From assembly GCA_964487195.1 (NCBI GenBank), contig CAZAPV010000005.1:1-33747 (forward strand): a stretch of 33,747 nucleotides of DNA, in the 5' to 3' direction. The notes below the pieces were generated by a model that was given only the letters and a program-made list of their open reading frames with translations, did no database searches and was not told the origin of the DNA. The stretch comes from CAZAPV01 sp964487195. GTDB taxonomy: Bacteria; Patescibacteriota; Patescibacteriia; SG8-24. Made by a program: the position numbers and the translations under genes. Below, in pieces: positions 1-9,199 of this stretch (positions within the stretch are counted from its first letter, which is position 1; every line of letters begins with the position of its first letter).

Positions 1-236
1 GCCGCGCGGCGTACGGCGGAACGGGGCGGCGCCGGGGCAAGGAGCGCAAGCGCGCCGCCGAGCGCGCCGATCGCGACGACGAGCTGCGGAGAGATCGCGG
101 TCGCCGCGATCCCGGGAAGGAAGAATTCGCTTACCGCGACGAGCACGAGAAGCGCCGCCGCGGCGACGTACGCGGCGCGGCCGATCTCTGCGAGGTGCGG
201 AAAAAACGATTTCGCGTCCATACGGCCATTGTACAT
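1..236 (-). CDS. Partial membrane protein (5' end only)
   Basis: The frame is open from an ATG at 236 to the window edge, giving about 78 residues. The start overlaps the stop of the upstream 450-residue gene as TGATG, the usual sign of translational coupling; a second in-frame ATG lies at 221. After a short polar start the protein has two hydrophobic stretches (about residues 17-36 and 45-65: 'YVAAAALLVLVAVSEFF' and 'VVAIGALGGALALL'), so it is probably a multi-pass membrane protein. It is the last visible gene of the envelope operon that starts at 3771. No family can be named from this fragment; a membrane glycosyltransferase or O-antigen-ligase-like protein would fit the setting, but that is a guess. 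Confidence 0.6.
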   Translation of the reverse strand, partial: MYNGRMDAKSFFPHLAEIGRAAYVAAAALLVLVAVSEFFLPGIAATAISPQLVVAIGALGGALALLAPAPPRSAVRRA

Positions 237-1588
237 CATTCCGGCGATTCGCCGAATGACCGGCCGGTCGATGAGATCAGCAGCGGCGCGCTCGGCGGCG
301 AGAACAGTTCCAGGAAACGAGGAACGATATCGCCGAGCGTGAGCGCGCTCCTGCGCATCGTGAACGTGAGCGAGGCGACGCGGATCCCCGGCGCGCTGAT
401 CGCGAAACGGTACGCGCCATCTTTCGTCCGCGCGAGATTTTTCACGTCGAACGTCGCCGACGCGACGGAGAAACCGCCGTCGCGTTCGGGGATGACCGGC
501 TGGCGCCGCGGCTCGAACGGCCGCGGATCGAAGTAGTCGTCTTTGGAAAGCGCGAACGCGCCGTCGGTTTGCAAAAACAGGTCACGTTTCGGCGCGGTAA
601 CCGCCGCGAGCGCGGACGGCGCGATCTGCGTCATGTACCGCACGTTCGGTTCCGCGATGTCGAACGGCGCGCCGCCGACCGCGACCGTCTGGATCCCCTC
701 GGCGTGCGGGGTGCGCGCGGAGAGCGCGCTCCCGTCGGTCCAGACGGTGACCGGATCCGCGTGCGGCCGGTAGCCGACGACGTCGCCGAGATCGATCGCG
801 TCCAGGAAGACGAGCTTGCGCTCGTGCGTGCGAATGTCCCGGATGAACAGGTCGCTCGTCGTCGTGAACTCGATCTGATACGCGTCCTCGGCCGGATGCG
901 GCACCTCGACCGCGATCGTGCGGAGCGTCGACGCGCGCTGATCGTCGGCCGCATCGCCGTCGTCATCGAGCTTCGCGCTCGCGATCGCCGGACCGCCGAC
1001 GCCGCGTTCGACCGTCACGAACGCCGGATCCGCGCCGGGGGCGCGATTCATATCCTGCACCGTGAACGTGAACGACAGCGGCTCGCCGCGGACGAAGACG
1101 AGCATCCGCTGATGGCCGCGCAGCGACACCGGGAGGTCCCGTTCGGCCGGCAGCGGGGAATACGCGGGGGGCGATGCCGGCGCGACGATCCGGTCCGTGA
1201 CGCGCGTTTCGAGCGGCCGCATGTCGAACTGGCTGTCGAGCGACGAGGAGAGCGCGCCCAGTTCGACCGTGCGCTGATCGGGGTTCGCATATCGGAGCGT
1301 GGCGGTGATCCGGTCGAACGTCGCCGGCGGCGCGAGATCGACGTACACCGGATCGTCGATGACCGGCGTCGTGACTGCCCCGTCCGTCTTCGCCGCGTCA
1401 CCGAGCCGCTTCGACGGCTTCGGCGCGGAAACGAACGGCGCGGCGCGCTGGAGATCGGTCGTCGTCGAAAGCGTGCCGCTCGGAATGAGCGCGTTCGACG
1501 CGATCGCGGCGGCGCCCGCGAAAAATCCGAGTGCGGCGGCGGCGCGGACGATCAGTCTGAAACGGATGGTCGGCTGTATCATATCCAT
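236..1588 (-). CDS. Membrane-anchored exported protein, unknown function
   Basis: 450 residues. The N-terminus has a positively charged start and one hydrophobic segment (about residues 13-34, 'IVRAAAALGFFAGAAAIASNAL'), so it is a signal anchor or signal peptide and the remainder lies outside the cytoplasm. The body is rich in Asp, Pro, Ala and Thr with beta-type alternation and no Cys; I recognise no catalytic motif. The start at 1588 (MDMIQPT) lies 3 nt after the stop of the GT-C-like gene, and the stop overlaps the next start as TGATG, so it is mid-operon. A structural or carbohydrate-binding role in the envelope fits the operon context, but the sequence itself does not show it. Confidence 0.7.
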   Translation of the reverse strand: MDMIQPTIRFRLIVRAAAALGFFAGAAAIASNALIPSGTLSTTTDLQRAAPFVSAPKPSKRLGDAAKTDGAVTTPVIDDPVYVDLAPPATFDRITATLRYANPDQRTVELGALSSSLDSQFDMRPLETRVTDRIVAPASPPAYSPLPAERDLPVSLRGHQRMLVFVRGEPLSFTFTVQDMNRAPGADPAFVTVERGVGGPAIASAKLDDDGDAADDQRASTLRTIAVEVPHPAEDAYQIEFTTTSDLFIRDIRTHERKLVFLDAIDLGDVVGYRPHADPVTVWTDGSALSARTPHAEGIQTVAVGGAPFDIAEPNVRYMTQIAPSALAAVTAPKRDLFLQTDGAFALSKDDYFDPRPFEPRRQPVIPERDGGFSVASATFDVKNLARTKDGAYRFAISAPGIRVASLTFTMRRSALTLGDIVPRFLELFSPPSAPLLISSTGRSFGESPE

Positions 1589-1591
1589 AGC

Positions 1592-3187
1592 TCACTTTGC
1601 CAGTCGATCGATGCGATACAACGTTCCCTCGACGGTCGCTTCGACCGGCGAGATCGCGAGTCCCTGCGGCGCGAGCGTCGTCTGCCGCAGATACGCGAGA
1701 TCCGCCGGCGGCAATGCGAGGCCGAAGTAATAAACCGGGATGCGAGCGACGAGCGCGCCGAGCGCGGCATACGTCGCGTCGCTGCGGAGCGGGACGATCA
1801 CCGACCGTTCCGGAAAAACGTATTTATCCGCGCGGTCGACGATCACCACCGCATCCGGCGGCGTGCGCGCGACGATCTCCTTCGCTGCGGCGTCGTCGCG
1901 GATCAACGCGTCGCGCATGGCGAGCAGCCCTTCGTCTTTCGCACCAAACACGGTGACGCCGCTCGCGGCGGCGACCGCAAACAGCACGAGTACGAGGATC
2001 ACGGTTTGCCGCCGCGGCGCCAATCTTGCGGCGATCGCGTCGAGCGCGATCGCGATCGGCACGGTCGACGCGGCGAAAATCGGGAGCCAGTAACGCAGAT
2101 ACGACGAACCGATCGTCACCGCGTGCGGATCCGGATTGTCATGGATCGTCCAGCTGCCGTAGAAAAAAACGAGGTACGCCGATGCGACCGACGCGACGAT
2201 GAAGAAATTCTTGAGCGCGGCCGGCAACGGCCGGCGCCGAGCGGCAAGCCACGCGACCGCCGCGCCGACGATGAGCGACCACCAGCCGAAAAATGCGACG
2301 CCGTACGTCCATGCATTTTCGATCGCGGTGCGCGGCGCGAAACCGAGCGGAAAAAGGATCGGCGCGAGCGGACCGAGCAGCGCTTCGCCGCGGCCATGCA
2401 GCGTCCCGACGACCGGCGCGCCGACGGCGCCATAGCCGGTCGCGACGTAGCTGCCGTATAGCGTCTTGTTCAGGAAAAGGAACGGCGCGAAGGCGAGCGC
2501 AGCGGCAGCGAAGAACGCGATCGTCCGCAGCCACGGGATCCTCTTGTAATTGCGCGCCGCGAGCGCGGCGATCCCGAGCGCCAGCCAATAGATTTCGGAC
2601 GTCCGCGTCGCGAGCGCGAGTCCGAACAGCGCCCCGGCGACCGCGCCGCTGCTCCGCCGCAGCGGGGTCGCGAAAAAACACCACGCCGCCGCGAAGAGAA
2701 GCGTCATGAACAACACGTTCGGGAACAGCGGTCGCGATGATTCGTACCACCACGCCGGCTCGATGAGCAGCAGCGCGCCGGCGAGCGTTCCCGCGCGTTT
2801 GCCGAAAAAATGCGCGACGAGCGCGCCCCAAACGACACCGCCCGCCACGGCGAAAAACGCCGTGAAATACGGCACCGCGGCGAGGCCGAAGATCGCGGCG
2901 AGTCCGCCGTACAGCACGATCAGTCCGAGAAAACCGCCGGGGACGAGCAGATCGTCCACGACGCGGACGCTGCGCGGATGCACGATCCCGGGCGCGATCA
3001 GATTCAGCGGATCGAAATGCCAGAGCTTCCCCGTCGTCGCGAATTCCCGGACGAAGAAGCTATTCGATGCCTCGTCCGGCGAGCTGAACCGCGGCGGCGC
3101 GGCGAGCGGGATGAACGCGTACGCGAAAAAAAGCGCCACGCAGGCGAGGACGGCACCGATGACGACGGGACGTTCGGAGCGGTTCAT
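1592..3187 (-). CDS. GT-C-type integral membrane glycosyltransferase-like protein
   Basis: 531 residues with roughly ten hydrophobic segments. The N-terminus has one membrane span, then a first extracytoplasmic loop with an acidic motif ('SSPDEASNSFFVREF', about residues 36-50), the position where GT-C/PMT/ArnT enzymes carry catalytic acidic residues. Polyprenyl-phosphate-sugar-dependent GT-C enzymes transfer sugars on the outer face of the membrane, so that is the likely role. The start ATG at 3187 overlaps the stop of the CDP-alcohol phosphatidyltransferase gene (ATGA). The reading frame stays open 65 codons upstream, but that extension is Arg-rich and lies inside the upstream gene, so I reject it. 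The acceptor is unknown; the neighbouring lipid headgroup enzyme makes a glycolipid or lipid-linked glycan plausible. Confidence 0.7.
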   Translation of the reverse strand: MNRSERPVVIGAVLACVALFFAYAFIPLAAPPRFSSPDEASNSFFVREFATTGKLWHFDPLNLIAPGIVHPRSVRVVDDLLVPGGFLGLIVLYGGLAAIFGLAAVPYFTAFFAVAGGVVWGALVAHFFGKRAGTLAGALLLIEPAWWYESSRPLFPNVLFMTLLFAAAWCFFATPLRRSSGAVAGALFGLALATRTSEIYWLALGIAALAARNYKRIPWLRTIAFFAAAALAFAPFLFLNKTLYGSYVATGYGAVGAPVVGTLHGRGEALLGPLAPILFPLGFAPRTAIENAWTYGVAFFGWWSLIVGAAVAWLAARRRPLPAALKNFFIVASVASAYLVFFYGSWTIHDNPDPHAVTIGSSYLRYWLPIFAASTVPIAIALDAIAARLAPRRQTVILVLVLFAVAAASGVTVFGAKDEGLLAMRDALIRDDAAAKEIVARTPPDAVVIVDRADKYVFPERSVIVPLRSDATYAALGALVARIPVYYFGLALPPADLAYLRQTTLAPQGLAISPVEATVEGTLYRIDRLAK

Positions 3188-3771
3188 TTGATGCGGGTGA
3201 GGACGCTCACGATCGCGAAGGCGAGTGCGAGCCCGAGCGTGCCGGTCGAGAGGTTGACGAGCAGGTCCAGTTTGAACCAGAGCGCGAGGAGCAGCAAGCC
3301 GATCCCGACCACTTCGGCGACCATCTTGCTTTTGCCCCAGATGTTCGCCGGTTCGACCGCGCCGCGACTTTTTCGATACCATGCGATGGCGATGATGGCG
3401 ATTTCGACCGCGAGCAGCGCGAAACCGATCACCGCGTTGACGTGCTCGAGCACGATCACGAACAGCACCGAACCGATCAGCAGCTTGTCGACGATCGGAT
3501 CATGGACGATCCCCCACTCGGTGATCTGCCGGCGGACGCGGGCGAGCGCGCCGTCGAACCAGTCGGTGAGCGCGGCGAAAAGAAACAGCGGCACGCCGAC
3601 GGCGTAATCGCCGCGGTGGAGGAAAAACAATACGAACGGGATCAGCAGCAATCGGAGAACGGTGAGGTGGTTCGGACGGACGAACCGCGGAAAGAGCGGC
3701 GCGAGCGCGTACTGGAAGGCGCGGTCGGAAAACGAAAGTCGGATGTCGCGGTTCCAATGATCGGAAAACAT
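3184..3771 (-). CDS. CDP-alcohol phosphatidyltransferase
   Basis: 195 residues from the ATG at 3771. It carries the complete family signature D-x2-D-G-x2-A-R-x8-G-x3-D-x3-D (D70, D73, G74, A77, R78, G87, D91, D95), the metal- and CDP-binding site of enzymes that join a CDP-diacylglycerol-type donor to an alcohol. Four or more membrane helices surround it. Members make phosphatidylglycerol phosphate, phosphatidylinositol phosphate and related lipids; the substrate cannot be read from the motif. An in-frame ATG at 3795 (MSSQPLYT) is an alternative start and would suit a TATAGT -10 at 3816-3811. It is the first gene of a four-gene operon with a GT-C-like enzyme, hinting at phospholipid or glycolipid synthesis. 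Confidence 0.85.
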   Translation of the reverse strand: MFSDHWNRDIRLSFSDRAFQYALAPLFPRFVRPNHLTVLRLLLIPFVLFFLHRGDYAVGVPLFLFAALTDWFDGALARVRRQITEWGIVHDPIVDKLLIGSVLFVIVLEHVNAVIGFALLAVEIAIIAIAWYRKSRGAVEPANIWGKSKMVAEVVGIGLLLLALWFKLDLLVNLSTGTLGLALAFAIVSVLTRIK

Positions 3772-3816
3772 AGTGTACAATGGTTGCGATGACATCGAGA
3801 ATCTCACCGAACTATA
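3772..3816. promoter_or_regulatory. Overlapping divergent promoter region
   Basis: Only 17 nt separate the two divergent start codons (3771 minus, 3789 plus). On the plus strand TACAAT (3776-3781) lies 7 nt before the ATG at 3789, which would give a leaderless transcript. On the minus strand TATAGT (3816-3811) lies inside the plus-strand gene, and a second candidate TACACT touches the ATG at 3771. No good -35 is visible for either, so the assignment is tentative. Confidence 0.35.
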
Positions 3817-5894
3817 GCGCATTTTTGGCGGTCGCGACAGCCGCCGCGGTCGCGTCGCTCGTCGTCCCGCTCTGGATCTGGATCCGCGTCGCGATCGCCG
3901 CGGCGTACCTCATCAGCGCAGGAATCGCGGTCGGCGACGCCGCGCTGCCGGACGAACCGCCCGCGTGGCGCGCGTTTTTCGGGACGCTCTGTTTCCTCGC
4001 GGCGACGATCGCCGCCGGCGCCGCGCTCTACTACGTCGCGGATCTCGGGATGTTCATGACCGCGCTGCTCATCGTCGGGATGGCGATCGCGGCGCACGGC
4101 TGTCGGCGATTCGCGGCGCGATCCGAAACCGCGCGCGCATCGTCTGCGACGCCGAAACGCACGGCGCGCGACGCGATCGGATTGCTCCTCGCCGCGATCG
4201 CTTCCGCGCTTGCCATAGAAATCATGACGCTGCTCGCCGCCGCGGCAACCGAGGGATCGATCCGATCGCCGTGGGATGTCGCGCCAAAACTGGTGTTCGT
4301 CATCTTCTTCATCGCCGTCCTTGGCGCGTTCGCCGCCGCGTGGGGCGATCTCGCGCCATCCGCCGCGCTCGTCCCGCTCGCGCTGCTCGCGTTCGTCGCG
4401 ACAACCGTCGCCGCATTCGTCTACGCGATCGGCTTCGGCTTCGATCCGTTCATCCACCACGCCACCGAAGCGGCGATCCTCGCACACGGCTCGATCTCGC
4501 CGAAGCCGCTGTACTACCTCGGCCATTACGCGCTCGTCACCGTGCTCGCGCGGCTGCTCGCGGTCGCGCCAGGCGCGATCGACACGTTCGTCGCGCCGGT
4601 CGCGTTCGCACTCGCCGCGCCGTGCGCGTACTGGAGTGTGCGCCGCGCGTTCGGCTGGTCCGCGGCCGTCGCCGCCGCCGCGTCGTTCATCCTCCTGCTC
4701 CTTCCGCTCTCGCCGTTCGTCCCGACGACGCCGCAAGGATTCGCCGATGCCGTCTTCCTGATCACCGCGTTTCTCGCGCTCGCGGACGCGTTCCCCCGTC
4801 CGTTGCTGTTCCTGCTCGCCGCGGCCGCGGCCGCGATCCATCCGCTCGCCGGGATCCCGCTCGTCGTCTTCCTCGCGCTCCGTTCGCTCCTCGCCGCGCG
4901 CAAGCCGCTCGCCGCCGCGGCGGTGATGGCGCTCGGCATGATCGCGCTCCCGGTTCTCTTTCTCCTGCACGCGAAACTGTCCGGCGTCGGCGCGACGCTC
5001 GACGCCGCGGCGCTCGGAAACGGCGCGGCGATCATCGAAACGCTCCAACCGGCGCCGACAATCACGCGCCAGTACATGGCGGTGTTCGATTTCGTTTATT
5101 CATGGAAAGCGATCCGAAATCTCGCGCTGCTCGCCGCCGGCCTCGCCGGCGCCGCGCTGTTGTTCCGAAAAAAGAAGACCGCGCTCGCCTACCCGCTCGC
5201 CGCCGCGGTGCTGCTCGCCAACTGGGCGCTGCTCAACTCCGTGGTGCGATTTCCGTTCCTGATTTCCTACGAACGGTCGAATTACGCGGACCGGCTGTTC
5301 GAACTCGCGGTGTTCCTGCTCGCGCCGTGCGCCGCCGCCGCGTTCGGCATGCTGCTCTTGCGGGCGCGGGAAAGTTTTCCGACGCTCCGGATCGGCGTCG
5401 CCGTCCTCGTCGCCGCGCTCGCGACGAGCTCGCTGTATCTCGCCTATCCGCGCCGCGACAAATACGAAAGCAGCCGCGGCTGGTCGACGAGCGCCGCCGA
5501 CGTCGAAACGGTGCGGCGCATCGACGCGGACGCCGCCGGCGCGGACTACGTCGTCCTCTCGGATCAAGCGGTCTCCGCCGCGGCGGTGCGCGAATTCGGT
5601 TTCAAAAAATATTACCCCTCCCGCGACGCCGCGCATCCGGGCCTGCTGTTCTTCTATCCGATCCCGACCGGCGACATTCTCTATCAAAATTTCCTCGACA
5701 TGAATGACGCGAAAGGCGCGGAATCCGTCGCGCGCGCCGCGATGAACGAGACCGGCGCGAACACCGTCTACTACGTCGTCTCCTACTATTGGTGGGACGC
5801 GCTTCCGATCATCGTCTCCGCGAAACGCGAGGCAGACGGATGGTGGAGCGTGCGCGACAAGGATTTCGTCTTCAAATACGTCCGCAAACCCTAA
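3789..5894 (+). CDS. Large multi-pass membrane protein, GT-C-like
   Basis: 701 residues from the ATG at 3789; an ATG at 3780 is also in frame but overlaps a TACAAT -10 box, so the later one is preferred. More than ten Ala/Leu-rich membrane segments span roughly residues 5-560. A long polar loop after about segment six holds 'FDPFIHHATE' (near residue 218), an Asp/His-containing extracytoplasmic motif of the kind seen in polytopic glycan-transfer proteins. The C-terminal ~140 residues are soluble, with Tyr/Trp-rich stretches ('YYVVSYYWWDALP'). I infer an envelope glycosyltransferase or oligosaccharide-transfer protein, but no family is certain. The gene is monocistronic and its stop overlaps the convergent GT4 gene by 4 nt. 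Confidence 0.65.
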   Translation: MTSRISPNYSAFLAVATAAAVASLVVPLWIWIRVAIAAAYLISAGIAVGDAALPDEPPAWRAFFGTLCFLAATIAAGAALYYVADLGMFMTALLIVGMAIAAHGCRRFAARSETARASSATPKRTARDAIGLLLAAIASALAIEIMTLLAAAATEGSIRSPWDVAPKLVFVIFFIAVLGAFAAAWGDLAPSAALVPLALLAFVATTVAAFVYAIGFGFDPFIHHATEAAILAHGSISPKPLYYLGHYALVTVLARLLAVAPGAIDTFVAPVAFALAAPCAYWSVRRAFGWSAAVAAAASFILLLLPLSPFVPTTPQGFADAVFLITAFLALADAFPRPLLFLLAAAAAAIHPLAGIPLVVFLALRSLLAARKPLAAAAVMALGMIALPVLFLLHAKLSGVGATLDAAALGNGAAIIETLQPAPTITRQYMAVFDFVYSWKAIRNLALLAAGLAGAALLFRKKKTALAYPLAAAVLLANWALLNSVVRFPFLISYERSNYADRLFELAVFLLAPCAAAAFGMLLLRARESFPTLRIGVAVLVAALATSSLYLAYPRRDKYESSRGWSTSAADVETVRRIDADAAGADYVVLSDQAVSAAAVREFGFKKYYPSRDAAHPGLLFFYPIPTGDILYQNFLDMNDAKGAESVARAAMNETGANTVYYVVSYYWWDALPIIVSAKREADGWWSVRDKDFVFKYVRKP

Positions 5895-7060
5895 TCGGCG
5901 TACGCGGCGATGAGCGCGGCACGATGCTGATCGATTCCGTACGCCGCGGCGAAGCTGCGCGATTTTTCGCTCAACATCTCCCATTCGGACATCATCTCCG
6001 CCGCGCGTCGGATCGCCGCCGCGCAATCATCGATGCCGCCTGACTTGAAAAGAATCCCGCGCCGTTCACCGACCAATTCCGGAATCCCGCCGGTCGCCGC
6101 TGCGACGACGGGCGTGCCGCGGCTCATGCTTTCCATGATGACGCCGGGCGCGTTTTCGATCACGAGCGACGGAACGACCGTGAACGACGCGCGATCGTAC
6201 GCCGCGATCAGATCCGCGCCGCCGAGCTTCCCGAGCATCCGCACGTTCGTCATCCATGCCGCCCGTTCGCGGACGACCGGTTCGATGCTCCCGGTACCGG
6301 CGATTTCAAGCGTCGCATTTTGCAGATGCGTTTTCTCCCATGCATCGAGCAATGACAAAATCCCCTTGTGCTTTTCGAGCTGTCCGACGAACAGAAACGC
6401 GGCTGACGACGGCCGCACCCGCGCGGTCGTCCGCGCCGATGGTGCAGGATTACGCAGAACGATCCGTCGCGACAACGAAAAAAATCCGTAGCGTCCGTAA
6501 AAATCTTTGATGAACTCGGACGGAAAAATAACGGCGTCCGGCGACCCTATCCGCCGCCGCATCAGCGCGGCGTATGCGGCGACCGCCGGGCGGACGAACG
6601 GGGAAAAATTCCCGGCTGGCGGAATGAGCCCGGACGGATGGACGAGCTGCACGTCGTGTACCGTGTGCACATGACGGACGCCGCGTTTCCGTATGACGCT
6701 CGGAATCAAAAATCCGAGTCCCATCAGGTTGTGCGTATGCACGACGTCCGGTTTTTCCGCGTCGAGAATGCGATCGAATATTTTCGCGCTTCCGACATTC
6801 CACGTATCCAATAGATGCCAGACGAAACGCGCCGGCCACGCGTGCAGATTGTCGTCGGAATAGAAATAAACGTTCGGCGGACGGTAACGGATGACGCGCG
6901 GCGCGGCGCCCATCTCGACGGTTTTTCTTTCACGACCGGCAGTCACGATGACGACGTCATGGCCCGCCGCGGCGAGAGAGCGCGCCTCGGCTTCGACGAC
7001 GCGCTCGGCGCCGCCGCGCGCCAACTCCCCGTACAGATTCGAGACGAACATGATTTTCAT
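5891..7060 (-). CDS. GT4-family (GT-B fold) glycosyltransferase
   Basis: 389 residues. The N-terminal Rossmann half opens with 'MKIMFVSNLYGELARGGAERVV', the acceptor-side glycine loop of GT4 enzymes, followed by 'DVVHTHNLMGLG'. The C-terminal half has 'FLFVGQLEKHKG' and the E-x7-E donor-site motif in 'ENAPGVIME', then 'SRGTPVVAAATGGIPE'. These show a retaining, nucleotide-sugar-dependent enzyme at the inner membrane face; the sugar is unknown. The start overlaps the upstream GT4 stop as ATGA. It is the last gene of the minus-strand polysaccharide run, and no intrinsic terminator is visible before the convergent gene. Confidence 0.88.
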   Translation of the reverse strand: MKIMFVSNLYGELARGGAERVVEAEARSLAAAGHDVVIVTAGRERKTVEMGAAPRVIRYRPPNVYFYSDDNLHAWPARFVWHLLDTWNVGSAKIFDRILDAEKPDVVHTHNLMGLGFLIPSVIRKRGVRHVHTVHDVQLVHPSGLIPPAGNFSPFVRPAVAAYAALMRRRIGSPDAVIFPSEFIKDFYGRYGFFSLSRRIVLRNPAPSARTTARVRPSSAAFLFVGQLEKHKGILSLLDAWEKTHLQNATLEIAGTGSIEPVVRERAAWMTNVRMLGKLGGADLIAAYDRASFTVVPSLVIENAPGVIMESMSRGTPVVAAATGGIPELVGERRGILFKSGGIDDCAAAIRRAAEMMSEWEMLSEKSRSFAAAYGIDQHRAALIAAYAD

Positions 7061-8193
7061 AGCAGCGCGGCGATGATGTCGCGAAGTTTCTCTTGCCGTG
7101 CCGCATCGCCGTACTCCCGTTCCGTCATGGCGCGCGCGTTCGCCGCCATCCTCTGCCGCAGCGCGTCATCCCCGAGAATCGCTGCCATCCGCGCGGCGAG
7201 CGCCGCCGCGTCTCCCGGCGGCACGAGCGCGCCGGTCTCCCCTTCGCGCACGATCGTGCGCACGCCCGGAAGATCGGACGCGACGACCGGCGCCCCGCTC
7301 GCCAGCGCTTCGAGCGCGGCGATGCCGAACGCTTCGGAACGATCGAGCGACGGAAACGCGAACAGATCCGCGAGGCGGTAATACGCGGGAAGCGCGTCAT
7401 CGCTCACGCCGCCGGCGAAGACGACGCGGTTCGCGACGCCGAGCTCTGCCGCGCGCGCCTCGAACGCCGGACGCAGATCGCCGTCGCCGACGATCACCGC
7501 GCGGCTCGCGGCGAGCGCGGGCGACGCCATCGCGTCGAGCAGCACCGGGATCCCTTTGAAATAGTGCGCGCTGTCCAGACCGCCGACGAATACAACGACG
7601 CGATCGGTGTCGGCAAAGCCGTGGCGCCGAAGCAGCTCGGTCGGTTTCGGACCGGGCGAGAAGCGGTGGAGGTCGATCGACGGCGCAAGCGTGCGGAATC
7701 GCGACGGATCCGCGGCGATAGGCGGCGCGAGCTTCGACGACCGCGCGTACTCTTCCGTCGTCACGAGCACGCGGTCAGCGGCGCGGACGATCCGCGGCAT
7801 GACGAATTTCGCATGCGCCGCGAATATGGAACGAAAAAATCCGCTCCCGACGACGTCCATGTGGTACGCGAGGACGAGTTTCGCCCTCCCGAACGGTTTG
7901 GCGAACGCGAGCGGTTCCGCGCCGCCGAAGAACGGGTAATGCAAAATGATGAGATCGAACGAGCGGACAAGCGGCATCACGCCGGGGACGAACGCCGCGT
8001 TGCCGTATCGCAGCCACGCGCGCAGTTCGTGCACGGCGTACGACGGATCCGTCGCCGCGCCGCGCGTCGGCGTGAACACGTGGACGTCATGGCCGAGCGC
8101 GGCGAGCTGCCGCGAGTCGAGTTCGGCGACCTTGCCGATCCCGCCGCGATACGGCGGAAAGGTCGGCGTGACGACGGCGATCCGTTTCTTCAT
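7057..8193 (-). CDS. GT4-family (GT-B fold) glycosyltransferase
   Basis: 378 residues with a full-length GT4 architecture: 'TPTFPPYRGGIGKVAEL' glycine loop at the N-terminus, 'DLIILHYPFFGG' in the acceptor domain, 'VVVFVGGLDSAHYFKG' opening the donor domain, and the E-x7-E motif in 'EAFGIAALE' followed by 'ASGAPVVASDLPGV'. The family includes mannosyl- and glucosyltransferases of phospholipid and polysaccharide pathways; specificity is not visible. It overlaps both neighbours by 4 nt (ATGA) and so is translationally coupled with a second GT4 downstream and a DUF2304-like protein upstream. Confidence 0.88.
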   Translation of the reverse strand: MKKRIAVVTPTFPPYRGGIGKVAELDSRQLAALGHDVHVFTPTRGAATDPSYAVHELRAWLRYGNAAFVPGVMPLVRSFDLIILHYPFFGGAEPLAFAKPFGRAKLVLAYHMDVVGSGFFRSIFAAHAKFVMPRIVRAADRVLVTTEEYARSSKLAPPIAADPSRFRTLAPSIDLHRFSPGPKPTELLRRHGFADTDRVVVFVGGLDSAHYFKGIPVLLDAMASPALAASRAVIVGDGDLRPAFEARAAELGVANRVVFAGGVSDDALPAYYRLADLFAFPSLDRSEAFGIAALEALASGAPVVASDLPGVRTIVREGETGALVPPGDAAALAARMAAILGDDALRQRMAANARAMTEREYGDAARQEKLRDIIAALL

Positions 8194-8525
8194 TGCCGTT
8201 TCTCCGCGTCCTTCAGTCCGATCTTCCTGACGACGACGGTGATGTCATGATCGAGCTTTTCGAGGCGGAGGAAAATGCGAAAGACGAGATAGTACAGCAC
8301 CAGGATCGCGACGTAGATGACGGCGTCCGCGCCGCGGCCGACGCCGACGAGCGCCGCGAATCGGGACGCGGTCTGCGGCAGAAGCGCCACGAGCGCGATC
8401 GCGATCCAAACGACGAGCCAGAGCGCGAGCCGGCCGATGCCGAGCGAACCGTCGCGAAAACGCGCGACCGCGCGGGTGAGCGCGTACGCGGCGAACGCGA
8501 CGATGATGATCTGGATGAGCGGCAT
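8190..8525 (-). CDS. DUF2304-like small membrane protein
   Basis: 111 residues with three hydrophobic segments (about 3-18, 30-48 and 66-86) and a charged C-terminal tail ('RLEKLDHDITVVVRKIGLKD'). This plan, and the position directly beside a polyprenyl-phosphate-type GT2, match DUF2304 proteins, which are thought to assist or tether the GT2 enzyme. The start lies 1 nt after the GT2 stop, and its stop overlaps the GT4 start, so the trio is co-translated. The family call rests on length, topology and neighbourhood. Confidence 0.7.
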   Translation of the reverse strand: MPLIQIIIVAFAAYALTRAVARFRDGSLGIGRLALWLVVWIAIALVALLPQTASRFAALVGVGRGADAVIYVAILVLYYLVFRIFLRLEKLDHDITVVVRKIGLKDAEKRQ

Positions 8526-8526
8526 G

Positions 8527-9195
8527 CTATTTCATCACCCGCCGGAGCAGCAGCCGTCCGGCGGTTTTCAGACCGACGACGAATCCTTGTCCTTTCGAAA
8601 GCGAGTAATCGGTGTAAATCGGCACGATCGGCACCTCCGCGAACCGCCAGCCATGCCGTTTGATCTCCTTCACGATCTCCGACGACACCTCCATCCGGTC
8701 GCAGCGGATCTCGAGTTCCTCCGCGGCGCGGCGCGAGAACGCCCGCAGGCCGGACTGGCTGTCCTGCACCCACAAGCCGAACAGCGCGGCGGTGAGCGCG
8801 TTGCCGATCCAGTTCGCGGCGCGGCGGGAGAGCGGCATGCGGCCGCGTTCGGCGACGCGGGCGCCGAGAACGACATCGGCGCTCCCCTGTTCGATCGGCG
8901 CGACCATGCGCGGAATGTCCTCCGCGCGATGCTGCCCGTCGGCGTCGAACGTCACGACGGCCTCCGCGCCAGCGGCGAGCGCCGCGGCGACCCCGGTCGC
9001 GATCGCCGCGCCGAGTCCGCGATTGACGATATGCCCGACCACCTCCGCGCCGGCTTCGGCGGCGACGCGCGCGGTCCGGTCGCGCGAACCGTCGTCCACC
9101 ACGATCACGCGGTCGGCGTACGGGACGAGCGAACGCACCACCGTGCCGACGGCGGTCTCCTCATCGTAGGCGGGTACCACGACGACGACGCGCAT
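8527..9195 (-). CDS. GT2 glycosyltransferase, polyprenyl-phosphate mannosyl/glucosyltransferase-like
   Basis: 222 residues, a single GT-A domain without C-terminal membrane helices. Visible motifs are 'VPAYDEE' (8-13), 'VDDGS' (33-37) for nucleotide binding and the metal-binding DxD in 'FDADGQH' (83-89). 'SQSGLRAFSR' and the late 'EVPIVPIYTDYS' are typical of DPM1-like enzymes. Such enzymes load a sugar from GDP- or UDP-sugar onto polyprenyl phosphate on the cytoplasmic side, producing the donor used by GT-C enzymes like those at 1592-5894. It is followed by the DUF2304-like gene and preceded, 4 nt away, by the epimerase gene. Confidence 0.88.
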   Translation of the reverse strand: MRVVVVVPAYDEETAVGTVVRSLVPYADRVIVVDDGSRDRTARVAAEAGAEVVGHIVNRGLGAAIATGVAAALAAGAEAVVTFDADGQHRAEDIPRMVAPIEQGSADVVLGARVAERGRMPLSRRAANWIGNALTAALFGLWVQDSQSGLRAFSRRAAEELEIRCDRMEVSSEIVKEIKRHGWRFAEVPIVPIYTDYSLSKGQGFVVGLKTAGRLLLRRVMK

Positions 9196-9199
9196 GGGA

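Noticed and set aside
569..2461. 630-codon open frame on the plus strand
   Set aside because: It runs antisense across two coupled minus-strand genes and is extremely Arg-rich, a typical shadow of high-GC coding DNA.
3965..5707. 580-codon alternative frame inside the large membrane protein gene
   Set aside because: Its translation is Arg-rich and domain-free, while the overlapping frame encodes clear membrane helices.
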